Shown here piece after piece: positions 1-10,195 of a stretch of 64,000 nucleotides of DNA. Positions within the stretch are counted from its first letter, which is position 1. Every line of letters begins with the position of its first letter. The notes beneath the pieces are model-generated. The model searched no databases and was not told where the DNA came from. It was given only the letters and a program-made list of their open reading frames with translations. Position numbers and translations under genes: made by a program. The stretch is from Paraglaciecola sp. MB-3u-78 (lineage in GTDB: Bacteria; Pseudomonadota; Gammaproteobacteria; Enterobacterales; Alteromonadaceae), in the NCBI RefSeq assembly GCF_002835935.1, contig NZ_PJCF01000001.1:186001-250000 (forward strand), read 5' to 3'.

Positions 1-1237
1 TTGCAGGCTCGGCATTAATGGCTAAATCAATCCTAGGATCAGTACCTTTGCTGTATGCACCAATACTGATTAAGTCACGGTTACGTTGATAATTAGAATA
101 CACTTGGCGAATACGTCTAGCGCCTAGAACATGTTCTTCGGAAACCACCATTGGCATAACTCGGCTGATAGAAGCCTCAATATCAATGGCAGGATAATGA
201 CCTGAGTCGGCTAACTCTCTAGAAAGTACAATGTGTCCATCCAAAATCGCTCTTGCTGCATCAGCGATAGGATCTTGTAAATCGTCTCCCTCTGTCAACA
301 CTGTATAAAAAGCAGTAATCGAACCTTGATTTTCACTGCCATTACCCGCGCGCTCTACTAGTGCTGGTAATCTGGCGAATACCGAAGGGGGATAACCTTT
401 AGTTGCAGGTGGCTCGCCAACTGCTAAAGCAATTTCTCGTTGCGCCATGGCATAACGCGTAAGGGAATCAATCAGTAATAATACATTTAAACCTTTGTCT
501 CGAAAATATTCGGCAATAGTAACGGCAGTTTCACAACCTTTTAATCGCATAAGCGGTGACGTATCGGCTGGTGCTGCTACCACCACGGATTTTGCTAACT
601 CTTCTTTACCCAAAATATCTTGTATAAACTCTTTTACTTCTCGGCCCCGTTCTCCCACCAACCCGACTACCACTACATCTGCTGAGGTTCCACGAGTCAT
701 CATGCCCATCAAAACACTTTTGCCAACGCCACTGCCGGCAAATAAGCCCATTCGCTGGCCCAAACCTACTGTCACAATCGAATTGATTGCTCTTACCCCA
801 ACATCCAAGGGTTGCTTAATAGGTTTACGCAATAGGGGATTCATTGGAGGCCTAGATAACGGTACCCGTTTTTCTGCTTTAATAGGACCTAAGCCATCCA
901 AAGGTTGACCATTGCCATCAACGACTCGGCCAAGTAACTCCATACCGACAGCCAAACCTTGTTCACGATTGAGTGGTTGTACGCGTGAGCCAGGTACTAT
1001 GCCCTTGACGGCTTCGGTGGGCATCAAGTAGGTTATATTTTCGGCAAAACCTACCACTTCGGCTTCTATTTCACCTTCCATCGTTTGAATGAGGCACTGG
1101 CTACCAACAGGCATTTGACAACCCACAGCTTCAAGTGTCAGCCCTATGCCTCGCACTAGTTTGCCGCAGGCGACTATAGGCACTTTGGGCACTTGATCTT
1201 TGAGCAGTTTTATCCGGTCTAACATAGCAGTAGACAT
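1..1237 (-). CDS. fliI: Flagellar export ATPase FliI (3' end cut by window edge)
   Basis: FliI is the hexameric ATPase of the flagellar type III export apparatus; with FliH it delivers substrates to the export gate at the cytoplasmic base. I translated the minus strand from an ATG at 1237 and found 412 open codons to the window edge; the family is about 440 residues, so only the C-terminal tip is missing. A Walker A motif ([12 protein letters not shown]) lies near residue 165 and is followed by the [12 protein letters not shown] stretch typical of FliI and F1-beta-like ATPases. The start is 3 nt past the fliH stop, consistent with translational coupling. It is the last gene seen of the fliEFGHI operon. 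Confidence 0.96.
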   Translation of the reverse strand, partial: MSTAMLDRIKLLKDQVPKVPIVACGKLVRGIGLTLEAVGCQMPVGSQCLIQTMEGEIEAEVVGFAENITYLMPTEAVKGIVPGSRVQPLNREQGLAVGMELLGRVVDGNGQPLDGLGPIKAEKRVPLSRPPMNPLLRKPIKQPLDVGVRAINSIVTVGLGQRMGLFAGSGVGKSVLMGMMTRGTSADVVVVGLVGERGREVKEFIQDILGKEELAKSVVVAAPADTSPLMRLKGCETAVTIAEYFRDKGLNVLLLIDSLTRYAMAQREIALAVGEPPATKGYPPSVFARLPALVERAGNGSENQGSITAFYTVLTEGDDLQDPIADAARAILDGHIVLSRELADSGHYPAIDIEASISRVMPMVVSEEHVLGARRIRQVYSNYQRNRDLISIGAYSKGTDPRIDLAINAEPA

Positions 1238-1240
1238 AAC

Positions 1241-2023
1241 TTACTCGTCACTTTCGCTAATATGACTCAAACCTTGTTCTAACAGGAATTTGTTTATTAT
1301 ATCTTTGACTCGGCGTTCTACCGTGATATCAACAGCATTTGATTGAGTAACAATCTCACATCCGCCCGCTGACAATTCAGGTGATTCAATAAAATCCCAG
1401 CGATGTTTAGTAATTTCTTCTGAACTAAAATGGTTATTAACCAACTCAATATCATCGGGATGCAAATGTATTTGATAATTTTTTTCTTGAATAGGTAAGG
1501 CTTTAAGCCCCTCACTCAAGGCTTGAAAAATAAGATCTGGATTCGTTTTGACTTCACTACGTATCACACCTTTAGCAAGGCTCACCGCCAATAACACCAG
1601 CTCTTTCTCCAGTGCTTTTTCCACATTCGCGACTGGATTTTGAATACTGTCAATTAATGATATCCAGCTGGTAAGATACTGCTGCACTTGCTCTTCGCCA
1701 TTGGCCAAACCTTGGGTGGTACCTTCTTCTAAGCCTTTCTCGAAACCTTCCTCATGCCCTTTAACTAATCCGACTTCAGTTCCTTGGGCATGACCTTCTT
1801 GCTGACCTTGAGAAAAACCTTCTGCGTGGGCAGCTTCTCTAATCGCTTCAATTTCTTCAGCTGTAGGGGGTAATATTTCTATTTCTTCTTCAGGGGGCTC
1901 GTACTTCCAATCAGATTTCCGATTAAACGCATTGGTTTTGTTGTTAACAGCATCTTGATTGATATCTTCAACATAGGGTAAATCCCATGCTTGGAATTCA
2001 TCATCTTGCTCATCTGTGGTCAT
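1241..2023 (-). CDS. fliH: Flagellar assembly protein FliH
   Basis: FliH is the peripheral stator-like regulator of the FliI ATPase and links it to the C-ring. The 260-residue protein has an acidic N-terminus, then a run of glycine-spaced repeats (EGFSQGQQEGHAQG and following, about residues 68-108), which is the GxxxG-rich helix diagnostic of FliH. A C-terminal domain resembling V/F-type ATPase subunit E follows (residues about 130-250). It sits between fliG and fliI in the standard order, with 30 nt to fliG and 3 nt to fliI. Confidence 0.95.
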   Translation of the reverse strand: MTTDEQDDEFQAWDLPYVEDINQDAVNNKTNAFNRKSDWKYEPPEEEIEILPPTAEEIEAIREAAHAEGFSQGQQEGHAQGTEVGLVKGHEEGFEKGLEEGTTQGLANGEEQVQQYLTSWISLIDSIQNPVANVEKALEKELVLLAVSLAKGVIRSEVKTNPDLIFQALSEGLKALPIQEKNYQIHLHPDDIELVNNHFSSEEITKHRWDFIESPELSAGGCEIVTQSNAVDITVERRVKDIINKFLLEQGLSHISESDE

Positions 2024-2053
2024 ATTTTCAATGCCTTAAAACTAACAGCTATA

Positions 2054-3091
2054 TTACAAAAACTCATCACCACCACCAGCACCTAACATAATTTCACCGG
2101 CGTCAGCCAAACGTCTGGCCACAGCGAGTATTTCTTTCTGCGCTGCTTCCACTTCACTAATACGCACAGGCCCCATGGCTTCAAGGTCATCAAGCAACAT
2201 TTCAGCCGCGCGTTTAGACATATTTTTGGTGATTTTTTCTTTAAGTTCGCCTTCCGCACCTTTAATGGCTTTAAGTAGCGCATCTTGTTGCACTTCACGC
2301 AAGATAGCTTGGATCGCCCTGTCATCCACATCTGCCAAGTTGTCAAACACAAACATCAAGTCTTGGATCTGCTGGCTCATTTCTTCATCTTGTTCACGGA
2401 TAGCATCCATCAACTGACCTTCGATATTGGTATCTAGATAGTTCATGATATCTGCAGCAGACTTCAAGCCGCCCATTTTCGCAGCTTGTGTACCCGCTTG
2501 ACCGGCAAACTGTTTCTCCATAATTTCGTTGAGTTCTTGTAATGCAGCAGGTTGCACTTCTTCCAGATTGGCTACTCGCATCATCAAGTCCAAACGCACT
2601 TTCTCTGGGAATTGACTGAGGATTTCCGCTGACTGTTCTGCATCCAAATACGACATAACGATAGTTTGAATTTGTGGATGTTCGTTACGAATAATGCTGG
2701 CTACTTGTTTTGAGTCCATCCATTTTAATGAATCTAAGCCTTTGGCACCTGAGCCCAGCAAAATTTGATCAATCAAGTTAGCGGCTTTATCTTCACCCAA
2801 AGCGGAGGTAAGGGCACGCTTTACAAAATCTGTACTTTGGAAACCAATAGTGCTGTAATTTTGAATTTCTTCAATGAAATGTTTATGTACCGCTGTAATT
2901 TTTCCTTGGGTCATATCATCAATCTTAGCCATTGCTGTGCCCAATTTTTGTACTTGCTTTGGCTCTAAGTGCTTAAGAATTTGCGCTGCATCATCTTCAG
3001 TCAAACTTAGCAGCAAAATAGCAGCCTTATCAACGCCTTCTAATTTACTGACGTCATAACCAGTATCATCAACCTGTTCTTCTTCAGCCAC
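2054..3091 (-). CDS. fliG: Flagellar motor switch protein FliG
   Basis: FliG is the C-ring protein that contacts the stator, generates torque and joins the MS-ring to FliM. The 345-residue length is normal for the family. The N-terminal part carries the typical VDKAAILLLSLTEDDAA segment, the middle domain has the EHPQ-type motif (NEHPQIQTIVMSYL, about residue 130), and the C-terminal charged helix (DDRAIQAILREVQ, near residue 255) contains the torque residues. It is co-directional with fliF upstream (37 nt gap) and fliH downstream. Confidence 0.97.
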   Translation of the reverse strand: MAEEEQVDDTGYDVSKLEGVDKAAILLLSLTEDDAAQILKHLEPKQVQKLGTAMAKIDDMTQGKITAVHKHFIEEIQNYSTIGFQSTDFVKRALTSALGEDKAANLIDQILLGSGAKGLDSLKWMDSKQVASIIRNEHPQIQTIVMSYLDAEQSAEILSQFPEKVRLDLMMRVANLEEVQPAALQELNEIMEKQFAGQAGTQAAKMGGLKSAADIMNYLDTNIEGQLMDAIREQDEEMSQQIQDLMFVFDNLADVDDRAIQAILREVQQDALLKAIKGAEGELKEKITKNMSKRAAEMLLDDLEAMGPVRISEVEAAQKEILAVARRLADAGEIMLGAGGGDEFL

Positions 3092-3128
3092 AATCTATTC
3101 CTCAAACTGCCGGATGGTAAGTCTAAAC

Positions 3129-4829
3129 CTAATCATCCTGCAACATCCAGTTTTTCACAACTTGAGAAGATAACTCTGGTTCATTTGCTACCAGCGCCCT
3201 AACGGCTTTCAGTACATCTTCATCTTTATGCAAATCTGGCAACATAAAAGTGCCATCAGCTGCAAACCCAACCTGCGATTCGTCAAACTCTTCAGCTAAT
3301 AGGCTAATAGACTCATCACCTAAGTCTAGCCCTTCATCAGCATCAAACTCATCTGCTTTCATATCATCGGGATTAATCAGTTTACGAACCATAGGCCGCA
3401 CAACAACTAAGATAAGTAAAGCGATAATAAAAATACCACCACCGAGTTTCAGCAAAGGTAAGAACTTAGGATCTTCCCAAAACGGAATTTCTACCAGCGG
3501 CACCTCACCTTCACGGTTAAATGGAATGCTCACCACTTCTAATGAGTCCCCCCGGGTCACATCAAAGCCAATCCCACCTTGTAACAAACGGCGAATATCT
3601 AATAACTCGGCCTGTGATCTAGGTTCAATTGATTCTGTGCCATCAGCAGCGGTGCTGGTCACATAATCTAATGCAACTGAAACGCTTAAACGGCGGATCA
3701 TACCCACTTGTTGTTTAGTATGACTGACTGTCGTGTCTAATTCGTAGTTCCGGGTTTCTTCTTTATGATTGCGTCCTGGCGTTTGCTGTGTCGAGCTGGT
3801 ACTGGCATTCTCAGGAATGTTTGAATCTAAAGGAGGTTGATTGGTCAAGGCTCCTGGAATACCGGCAATCGCGCCACCAATACTACTATTTTCTACTGTC
3901 ATTTCGCTGCGTATTGCAGGTAGGTCAGGGTTATAAGTACGTTGTGTTTGTTCTAATGACGTAAAATCCATAGTCACATCTGCTTGAGCTGTATAGTTAC
4001 CTAAGCCCAAAACTGGAATAAGAATGGAATCAATTTTTTCAATATAGCTACTTTCACGCTTTTGCTCTAATTCGTATTCTTTGCGTGAGCGAGCTGATTC
4101 GGCTCCTTGGGACCCAGAATTCAACAAGCGCCCATTACTGTTTGTCACTGTGACCCGATCAGGCTCTAACCCTTGTACCGCTGAAGCGACAATATCGACA
4201 ATCGAGTTAACTTCTCCACTGGAAATCATCGAACCACGGCGAGTGGTCACCACCACAGTTGCGCTGGCTTTCTTTTCGCGACGGGCAAAAACATTTGCTT
4301 TAGGTAAGGCTAAGAGTACTTTGGCCCTTGCAACGGCAGTCATTTCTTCAATTGTGTCGGCAATTTGCACTTCCCTAGCGTGTTTCAAACGAACTTTTTC
4401 AACTCGCTGGCTCACACCAAACCCCATGTCTTGCATGATGATATCGACACCCGCTCCATCACCTTGAGTAATGCCTTGACGGGTCATGCCTAATTTGATT
4501 CTTTGATATTGTTCACTGCTTACATAAACAGTATTCCCTTCCAAGCGATAATCAATTTGTGCCTGATCAAGGTAGTCCAAAGTTTCAATTAGCTCTTGTG
4601 TTTCCATTCTAGCTAAGGGACGGTAATCAGGCTCTTGAGCCCAGATTAAAATAAACACTGCAATCGCCACACATATCACTAAGGCAATAATCAAAGTAAT
4701 TTGACGCACCATATCGGTACTACCGATTGTGTCCATAAAACCAGATTTCTGTTCTGCACCTGAATCATCTGAATACATATCTGTACCCATATCACTCATT
4801 GCTAATTCTGTACCTGCTGCTTCAGCCAC
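3129..4829 (-). CDS. fliF: Flagellar MS-ring protein FliF
   Basis: FliF forms the inner-membrane MS-ring on which the flagellum is built. The 566-residue protein has a cytoplasmic acidic N-terminus, one hydrophobic span near residues 42-64, the ring-building motifs in the periplasmic part (LDYLDQAQIDYRLEGNTVYV; VARAKVLLALPKANVFARRE), a low-complexity Asn/Ser/Thr-rich stretch near residues 320-350, a second membrane span near 445-465, and a C-terminal acidic tail that binds FliG. It lies 10 nt downstream of fliE and 37 nt upstream of fliG, in one operon. Confidence 0.97.
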   Translation of the reverse strand: MAEAAGTELAMSDMGTDMYSDDSGAEQKSGFMDTIGSTDMVRQITLIIALVICVAIAVFILIWAQEPDYRPLARMETQELIETLDYLDQAQIDYRLEGNTVYVSSEQYQRIKLGMTRQGITQGDGAGVDIIMQDMGFGVSQRVEKVRLKHAREVQIADTIEEMTAVARAKVLLALPKANVFARREKKASATVVVTTRRGSMISSGEVNSIVDIVASAVQGLEPDRVTVTNSNGRLLNSGSQGAESARSRKEYELEQKRESSYIEKIDSILIPVLGLGNYTAQADVTMDFTSLEQTQRTYNPDLPAIRSEMTVENSSIGGAIAGIPGALTNQPPLDSNIPENASTSSTQQTPGRNHKEETRNYELDTTVSHTKQQVGMIRRLSVSVALDYVTSTAADGTESIEPRSQAELLDIRRLLQGGIGFDVTRGDSLEVVSIPFNREGEVPLVEIPFWEDPKFLPLLKLGGGIFIIALLILVVVRPMVRKLINPDDMKADEFDADEGLDLGDESISLLAEEFDESQVGFAADGTFMLPDLHKDEDVLKAVRALVANEPELSSQVVKNWMLQDD

Positions 4830-4839
4830 TGGTTAGCTC

Positions 4840-5184
4840 CTAAACTGGCATACTCATAATTTGTTTGTAGGCTTCAAGCACTTTGTTTCGCACTTGAAGA
4901 GTTGCTTCAAAGGCAATACCTGCTTTCTCTTTCGCGACCATCACGTCTGCTAAGCTTAAACTTTTATCGCCCATTTCAAATGCCATTGCCTTATCTTTTG
5001 ACTCTAACTGCATGTCATTAACTGTGCCTATAGCGTTACTCAGTAAATCAGCAAAATTCTGTGAAGAGGGGTTACCCTGAATAGCATTTGACTCACCCAA
5101 GCCCAATTTTGACTGCTCGGCCATGCCTTGCATTTCTTGATAAAGTGACTGTGCTTTGATGTCCATAAGATGCTCCGCTTGCAA
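4840..5184 (-). CDS. fliE: Flagellar hook-basal body adaptor FliE
   Basis: FliE is the small export substrate that joins the MS-ring to the proximal rod. It has 114 residues, as expected, and ends in the conserved helical region (MVAKEKAGIAFEATLQVRNK, then VLEAYKQIMSMPV). It is the first gene of the fliEFGHI operon. A near-consensus sigma-54 promoter lies about 70 nt upstream, which fits the class III control by FlrC known for polar flagella. Confidence 0.95.
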   Translation of the reverse strand: MQAEHLMDIKAQSLYQEMQGMAEQSKLGLGESNAIQGNPSSQNFADLLSNAIGTVNDMQLESKDKAMAFEMGDKSLSLADVMVAKEKAGIAFEATLQVRNKVLEAYKQIMSMPV

Positions 5185-5257
5185 AAGACGAAATGACGTA
5201 GAATGACGTTAGTGTCGTTTGAGTTGACTAACTACTTATATAGCTACTATAGCTATA

Positions 5258-5272
5258 GCAAGGTAAGTGCCA
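5258..5272 (-). promoter_or_regulatory. Sigma-54 promoter of fliEFGHI
   Basis: On the minus strand the site reads TGGCACTTACCTTGC: a perfect -24 half (TGGCAC), five bases, and a perfect -12 half (TTGC), with GG and GC exactly ten bases apart. The predicted start is near 5246, about 60 nt before the fliE ATG. FlrC, encoded just upstream, is the expected activator. The rest of the 324-nt gap holds the flrC terminator and AT-rich sequence. Confidence 0.82.
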
Positions 5273-5440
5273 AATAATAAGCGGAAACGATAAAAAAAAT
5301 AATCAATAAATTCAATGAATTAGATACAAAAACCAAGAATTTAAAGGTGTCATATTCTTGACAGAAGATATATCCAACCTGATATCAGGCTCAGACTTAC
5401 CAATAAACCGTCATTATTTTAAGGTGTTAGTCAATCAGAT

Positions 5441-5466
5441 AAAAAAAGCCACCTTTTTAGGTGGCT
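5441..5466 (-). terminator. Rho-independent terminator after flrC
   Basis: A perfect 8-bp stem (AGCCACCT / AGGTGGCT) with a 4-nt loop is followed on the minus strand by an unbroken run of six or more T. It lies 40 nt downstream of the flrC stop and separates the flrBC transcript from the sigma-54-driven fliE operon. Confidence 0.85.
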
Positions 5467-5508
5467 AAGGGGTTCGCATATGCGATGCTATAAAAATATC
5501 ACAATATG

Positions 5509-6861
5509 CTAAGCAGGTAGTTCAATTCCCACTTCGCGCATTTTGGCGAGTTTGTAACGCAAGGTTCTGGGACTGATGCCTAACCTTTCAGCCACGTCTT
5601 TGCGACGACCTTTACAACTTTGTAAAGTATCAAGAATGATTTGATGTTCTTGTTGACGCAGTTCAGAGCCTAACTTACTGCTATCATCTTCAATATTTTC
5701 AAACGAGAGTTGAGAAGTCTGATTCAATAACCCTATATCTTGTTCAATCATTAAGTCTTCGGCATCAATTTGGTTACCCTCAGATAAAATCAGCGCACGC
5801 TGGATCACATTTTCGAGCTCTCGTACGTTACCTGGCCAATGGTGTTGTAATAGTTTGCTGCGGCCTGATGCCGTCAATTTAGATATTTCACAACCCTGTT
5901 TTTGGCAATGACGTTCGATTAAATGTTCTGCTAATGGAATAATATCACCGGCTCTTTTATCTAGAGGTAACCAGGTAAGTGGAAACACATTGAGGCGGTA
6001 GTATAAATCTTCTCTAAATTCACCCGCATCAACGGTTTGCTTTAAGTTACGGTTACTGGTTGCTATGACTCTGACATCTAAAGCGATGATTTTGCGCCCC
6101 CCTAGTCTTTCGACTTCTTTTTCCTGGAGTACACGCAATAATTTAACTTGTAGATTTAAGTCCATCTCACTGATTTCATCAAGTAAAATGGTGCCACCTT
6201 GGGCTTGTTCAAATTTACCAGGACAAGCTTGTATTGCACCTGTAAATGCCCCTTTTTCGTAACCAAAAAGTGTGGCTTCCAGCATATTTTCTGGAATGGC
6301 AGCACAGTTGATAGCCACAAATGTTTGTTGACTACGGTTAGATTGGTCGTGAATAAAACGTGCTAAGACTTCCTTACCTGATCCGCTAGGACCTAAGACC
6401 ATGACCGTTGCCTCTGACCTAGCTACTTTTTTGGCTAAATCGAGTAACTGTAAACTACTTGGATCATCTGCCACGGGAGTGCGTGATTCTACTTTTTGTG
6501 CAGGTGCATAACGACCAACCAAATTAAGCAGCACTTCAGGGGCAAAGGGCTTAGATAAATAATCGGTTGCGCCATCACGCATCGCCTGAACAGCATCATC
6601 AATGGTGGCGTAGGCGGTCATCAATAATATGGCTAAATTGGGATATTTGTTTTTTATATTTTTGAGTAATGATAAACCGCTCATACCACCCATTTGAATA
6701 TCACTCACCACTATGTCAACTGCTTGTTCAGACAACTGAACCATGGCTTGTTCGCCACTATCGGCCTCAATTACTTGATAACCACCAAGTAATAACGTGT
6801 CGACTAAAGCCTCTCTTAAACCTGCGTCATCTTCTACTATCAGTACTTTAGCTTGACTCAT
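5509..6861 (-). CDS. flrC: Flagellar sigma-54 response regulator FlrC (FleR)
   Basis: FlrC activates class III flagellar genes with sigma-54 when phosphorylated by FlrB. The 450-residue protein has a receiver domain with acidic pocket E10/D11/D12 and phosphoacceptor D54 (VVSDIQMGG), a central AAA+ domain with Walker A GPSGSGKE and the sigma-54 contact loop GAFTGA, and a C-terminal Fis-type helix-turn-helix (RRKDVAERLGISPRTLRYKL). It follows flrB by 3 nt, so the pair is one unit. A strong terminator follows. Confidence 0.95.
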   Translation of the reverse strand: MSQAKVLIVEDDAGLREALVDTLLLGGYQVIEADSGEQAMVQLSEQAVDIVVSDIQMGGMSGLSLLKNIKNKYPNLAILLMTAYATIDDAVQAMRDGATDYLSKPFAPEVLLNLVGRYAPAQKVESRTPVADDPSSLQLLDLAKKVARSEATVMVLGPSGSGKEVLARFIHDQSNRSQQTFVAINCAAIPENMLEATLFGYEKGAFTGAIQACPGKFEQAQGGTILLDEISEMDLNLQVKLLRVLQEKEVERLGGRKIIALDVRVIATSNRNLKQTVDAGEFREDLYYRLNVFPLTWLPLDKRAGDIIPLAEHLIERHCQKQGCEISKLTASGRSKLLQHHWPGNVRELENVIQRALILSEGNQIDAEDLMIEQDIGLLNQTSQLSFENIEDDSSKLGSELRQQEHQIILDTLQSCKGRRKDVAERLGISPRTLRYKLAKMREVGIELPA

Positions 6862-6864
6862 ACT

Positions 6865-8061
6865 TTAGCTCCCCGCCGCATCTGCAAAATATTGTTGAGG
6901 CTGCGTTTTGTGTGTTGAAACAATGAATTGATTTGGTAAATGACTGGTATCATAAGTTGGTAAACATAGGGTAAAACAAGCACCACCATCGGCTAAGTTT
7001 GCAACTTGAACCTTGCCTTGATGAGACTGAGCAACACTCCTGACTACTGCAAGGCCTAAACCTGTACCATTACTTTTTGTTGTGAAAAAGGGTTCGAAAA
7101 TTCTATTTAAATTTTCATTTTTAATACCGGGACCATTATCTGCGACAGATACATCAACCCAATCAGGGTTTTCACTATGACGACTTGCCGCGAGATTAAT
7201 TACCGCATTTTTCGGTTTTACGGTTAACGCATTGTGAATAAGGTTTTGTAATGCTCCCACTAAAGCTGTTTTATTACCCAAAATAACCACGTCAGGCTCA
7301 GGTAAAGAAAGTACTAACTTAGCTTGTTGACTTTGCAACATGGCGTCTGCACCTTGCTGAACTTCTTGCATTAAGCTAGATAGTGAAATTTCGGTTATCA
7401 CTTGCTCATCACCACTTTTGGCGAACAACAACATGTCGTTTACTTGGCTTTCTAGGTCTCGCAATCTTGAAACAAGTTTTTTACTGAACTTTTCTCGAGA
7501 CGTTTTATTTAAGGTGTTGTTAGACAAGTTCGCGGCATACAACATAGCTGCCGACAAAGGGGTTCGAATTTGGTGCGCAAGGGAAGCGACCATTCTTCCT
7601 AAAGAAGATAACTTCTGCAAATGCCCAATACGTTGCTGTAATTGTCGGGTTTCAGTCAAATCAGTTAGCACAATAAGTTGCCCAGGCTCTTTTTCTAATG
7701 GAGTGATTGAAAGTTTGACTTTACGTCCGTCATATAGCGACACTTCGTGTCCATCATCTGCTTGAGGTTTGAATGAACGGGCTATTATGGTTCGCCACAA
7801 CTGGCCATCTAAAGGTTCACCTAACAAGGTTTTAGCTAGGTTATTTGACTGCCTAACGATACCTTTGCCATCTATCACCACAACACCTGCTGGCATAACT
7901 TGTAGCAAATGCTCCAAACGATTAGCTTGTAAACGTAATGCCTCTAATTCCTGAGCATTGGAGTCATGTGACGCTTTCTGCAACGCCTCATGCCTGACCA
8001 CTTCGCCTAGAGCAGATAAAGTATCACTCGGTGTTTCAATCAAGATGTTATTGGTACCCAT
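6865..8061 (-). CDS. flrB: Flagellar sensor histidine kinase FlrB (FleS)
   Basis: FlrB is the cytoplasmic kinase that phosphorylates FlrC. The 398-residue protein has no membrane segment. It has a coiled N-terminus (about 25-55), a PAS-like domain (about 55-135; MPAGVVVIDGKGIVRQSN), a HisKA dimerisation domain with the H-box MVASLAHQIRTPLSAA, and an ATPase domain with N box (NLIHNAL), G1 (DNGPGI) and G2 (GTGLGLAV). A GAGGAA Shine-Dalgarno precedes the ATG. A sigma-54-like site lies about 50 nt upstream, consistent with activation by FlrA. Confidence 0.94.
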   Translation of the reverse strand: MGTNNILIETPSDTLSALGEVVRHEALQKASHDSNAQELEALRLQANRLEHLLQVMPAGVVVIDGKGIVRQSNNLAKTLLGEPLDGQLWRTIIARSFKPQADDGHEVSLYDGRKVKLSITPLEKEPGQLIVLTDLTETRQLQQRIGHLQKLSSLGRMVASLAHQIRTPLSAAMLYAANLSNNTLNKTSREKFSKKLVSRLRDLESQVNDMLLFAKSGDEQVITEISLSSLMQEVQQGADAMLQSQQAKLVLSLPEPDVVILGNKTALVGALQNLIHNALTVKPKNAVINLAASRHSENPDWVDVSVADNGPGIKNENLNRIFEPFFTTKSNGTGLGLAVVRSVAQSHQGKVQVANLADGGACFTLCLPTYDTSHLPNQFIVSTHKTQPQQYFADAAGS

Positions 8062-8109
8062 ACATTCCTCACGTCAAAACTTAGACAGAATAACTACAGG
8101 TGAGATAAA

Positions 8110-8124
8110 GCACATGCCATGCCA
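8110..8124 (-). promoter_or_regulatory. Candidate sigma-54 promoter of flrBC
   Basis: The minus strand reads TGGCATGGCATGTGC: GG and GC are ten bases apart and five of six bases of the -24 half match the consensus; the -12 half (GTGC) is one base off. The predicted start is near 8098, about 37 nt before the flrB ATG. In Vibrio-type cascades this promoter is driven by FlrA, encoded next upstream. Confidence 0.6.
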
Positions 8125-8240
8125 ACTGAGAATCATAATAAAATCATAATCTTAGAGTGAGTTTTCATTAAAAAATGACGTCAATGAAATGACACAGTGG
8201 GCCTGATGTATGCCCATAACAAGATTTGGATAATCAATAT

Positions 8241-8400
8241 ACTTTGCTTTTCTCTGTGCTTTTCTCTGTGCTTTCTGTGCGCGGCACCCGGTGTTCTCGG
8301 TGGTTCAAATATCTGGTTCTTTGGCTTTTCAATTACAAATATTTTCACCACAGAGCGCTGCGCTACACAGAGCGCTGCGCTACACAGAGCAAAGGAAAGA
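8241..8400. repeat. Imperfect palindromic CACAGAGC repeat element
   Basis: The left part has two copies of a 12-nt unit (GCTTTTCTCTGT, 8246-8269). The right part has two and a half copies of a 17-nt unit (CACAGAGCGCTGCGCTA, 8349-8390). The two arms are roughly inverted relative to each other around a central AT-rich segment, so the whole can fold into a long hairpin. A related single unit occurs at 54525. This looks like a dispersed non-autonomous repeat. The remaining gap, 8401-8558, shows no gene. Confidence 0.6.
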
Positions 8401-8558
8401 AATTAAGATGAATGAATACATACCCAAAGCCATTGGAGTTGCAGCTAGGCGGCAAAGGAACTCAGCCCAATGAGCTTAAGCGAATAAGTAATTGAGGGTG
8501 AGTGAGAGCAGCCAACAACGCTGCTACTTCAAGGGAGACCGGTATAGAAGAGTTACAG

Positions 8559-9995
8559 CTAATCTTTACTAATATTGTACTTACGCATTTTTTCTACCAA
8601 TGTAGTTCGGCGCATACCGAGAGCTTCTGCGGCTCTGGCGACAACCCAGTTTTGTTGCTCAAGGGCTTGGATAATCAAACTGACTTCTAAATCTGAAATG
8701 TATTCTTTCAGATTTAGGCCTTCAACAGGTAACTCAGTGGACAAGGTGTTATCAAGGCTATTATCGCCTTCTTCATTATCTTCAGTATCATCGCCACCAA
8801 ACATTGCATTAATAGCATCACGCTCTAACAGCTCATCCGGATACTCAGGTTCGTAAGCGTCTACATCTAGATGTTTATACTTACTGGGCAAATCACACAC
8901 ATCGATAAGTTGATTCGGATATAAAATCATCAAACGCTCAACTAAATTTGATAACTCGCGCACGTTGCCCGCCCATTTGTGTTCCATCAGAGAGGTCATA
9001 GCGTTAGCCGTAAACTTGATTTGTGAGTTATCCAGCTCCAGTCTCGATACAAGCTCTTGCAGTAATAATGGAATGTCTTCTTTGCGTTCTCGTAATGCAG
9101 GGCTATCGATAGGAAAAACGTTTAGACGATAGTACAAGTCCTCTCTAAATTGCCCTTCCTCAATCATGATTTCCAAGTTACGGTGAGTGGCAGCGATAAC
9201 TCTTACGTTGCATTTAATGGGTTTAGTACCGCCTACTCTTTCGTACGTTCTCTCTTGTAACACACGCAGTAATTTAACTTGCATTTGTAATGGCATGTCA
9301 CCAATTTCATCGAGAAATAGCGTACCACCGTCTGCCAGTTCAAAACGCCCTTTGCGTGAACCAATAGCGCCAGTAAAGGCCCCTTTTTCATGACCAAAAA
9401 GCTCGCTTTCAAGCAACTCACCGGGGATAGCACCACAGTTAACTGGAATAAAAATACTGTCGGTTCGGTTAGATAAAAAATGGACGTTACGGGCTATAAC
9501 TTCTTTACCGGTTCCCGACTCACCCAAAATAAGAACATTTGCTTCAGTAGGCGCAACTTGTTCAATTAAATGTCTAACACCTTGTATTTCTTTGCTTTTC
9601 CCAACCAAACTTCTAAATAAACGGGTTTTATTGTGCACACTCGTTTTGGTATGAGGCTGACTGCGCTTGTACTCCTGGCAACGATGCAACATTTGAGTCA
9701 GCGCAGCGTAAGTTAAAGGCTCGCTTATGGCCCCAACAATATTCGTCTGTGGCTCAAAAGTGACAAAATCGCCAACCAAAACAAAAGGTTGATAAGGAAA
9801 TTTTTCACTGATATCGCAAGCTAACTCGGGTGTTGCCGCATCGATCAAAATAGCCTTGATATCATTGTTATTTCTAAGCTTTTCTATCGCAGAGCTGAAT
9901 AAAACACTAGTACAAGGCTCCCCAAGAAAGGTCAGAATGGTACTTAGATTATTTGCCCGCGTTATGTCAGAACTAATAATCAAAATATTGCTCAT
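8559..9995 (-). CDS. flrA: Master flagellar regulator FlrA (FleQ)
   Basis: FlrA/FleQ is the sigma-54-dependent master activator at the top of the polar flagellar cascade, often inhibited by FleN and c-di-GMP. The 478-residue protein has an atypical N-terminal FleQ receiver-like domain without a recognisable phosphoacceptor Asp pocket, an AAA+ core with Walker A GESGTGKE and the GAFTGA loop, and a C-terminal Fis-type HTH ([18 protein letters not shown]). A GGAAGTGG ribosome site precedes the ATG. It normally sits directly after fliS; here the 39-kb island separates them. Confidence 0.95.
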   Translation of the reverse strand: MSNILIISSDITRANNLSTILTFLGEPCTSVLFSSAIEKLRNNNDIKAILIDAATPELACDISEKFPYQPFVLVGDFVTFEPQTNIVGAISEPLTYAALTQMLHRCQEYKRSQPHTKTSVHNKTRLFRSLVGKSKEIQGVRHLIEQVAPTEANVLILGESGTGKEVIARNVHFLSNRTDSIFIPVNCGAIPGELLESELFGHEKGAFTGAIGSRKGRFELADGGTLFLDEIGDMPLQMQVKLLRVLQERTYERVGGTKPIKCNVRVIAATHRNLEIMIEEGQFREDLYYRLNVFPIDSPALRERKEDIPLLLQELVSRLELDNSQIKFTANAMTSLMEHKWAGNVRELSNLVERLMILYPNQLIDVCDLPSKYKHLDVDAYEPEYPDELLERDAINAMFGGDDTEDNEEGDNSLDNTLSTELPVEGLNLKEYISDLEVSLIIQALEQQNWVVARAAEALGMRRTTLVEKMRKYNISKD

Positions 9996-10043
9996 TCCAC
10001 TTCCAGCCTTATGTTGTTTTTATAATTAACTGTATTTTACGTG

Positions 10044-10071
10044 ATTTTAACCATTCGAGGTGGGATAGCAA
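10044..10071 (-). promoter_or_regulatory. Possible sigma-70 promoter of flrA
   Basis: On the minus strand a TTGCTA box and a TAAAAT box are separated by 16 bases, about 50 nt upstream of the flrA ATG. The match is moderate; it is offered because flrA is expected to use a housekeeping promoter and no sigma-54 site is seen here. Confidence 0.3.
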
Positions 10072-10139
10072 TAACATTTAAGGCATATTTGATGACGGTA
10101 CCTTTTTGAGTGGTTACTTTTGCACAAGAATTTTGAGAC

Positions 10140-10162
10140 AAAAAAAGAGCAGTTTACTACTC
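10140..10162 (-). terminator. Rho-independent terminator after the divergent flagellin
   Basis: On the minus strand a 6-bp stem (GAGTAG / CTGCTC, one G-U pair) with a 4-base loop is followed by seven T. It lies about 35 nt after the stop of the flagellin at 10196 and insulates flrA from it. Confidence 0.65.
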
Positions 10163-10195
10163 ACTACTCAATTTTATTCAAACATTATCTGAGCT

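Noticed and set aside
495-908. Long plus-strand open frame opposite fliI
   Set aside because: It lies wholly antisense to the FliI coding frame, which carries clear Walker A and family motifs; no ribosome site or family match.
8349-8390. Tandem 17-nt repeats considered as a CRISPR-like array
   Set aside because: There are no unique spacers between units, no cas genes, and only two and a half copies.
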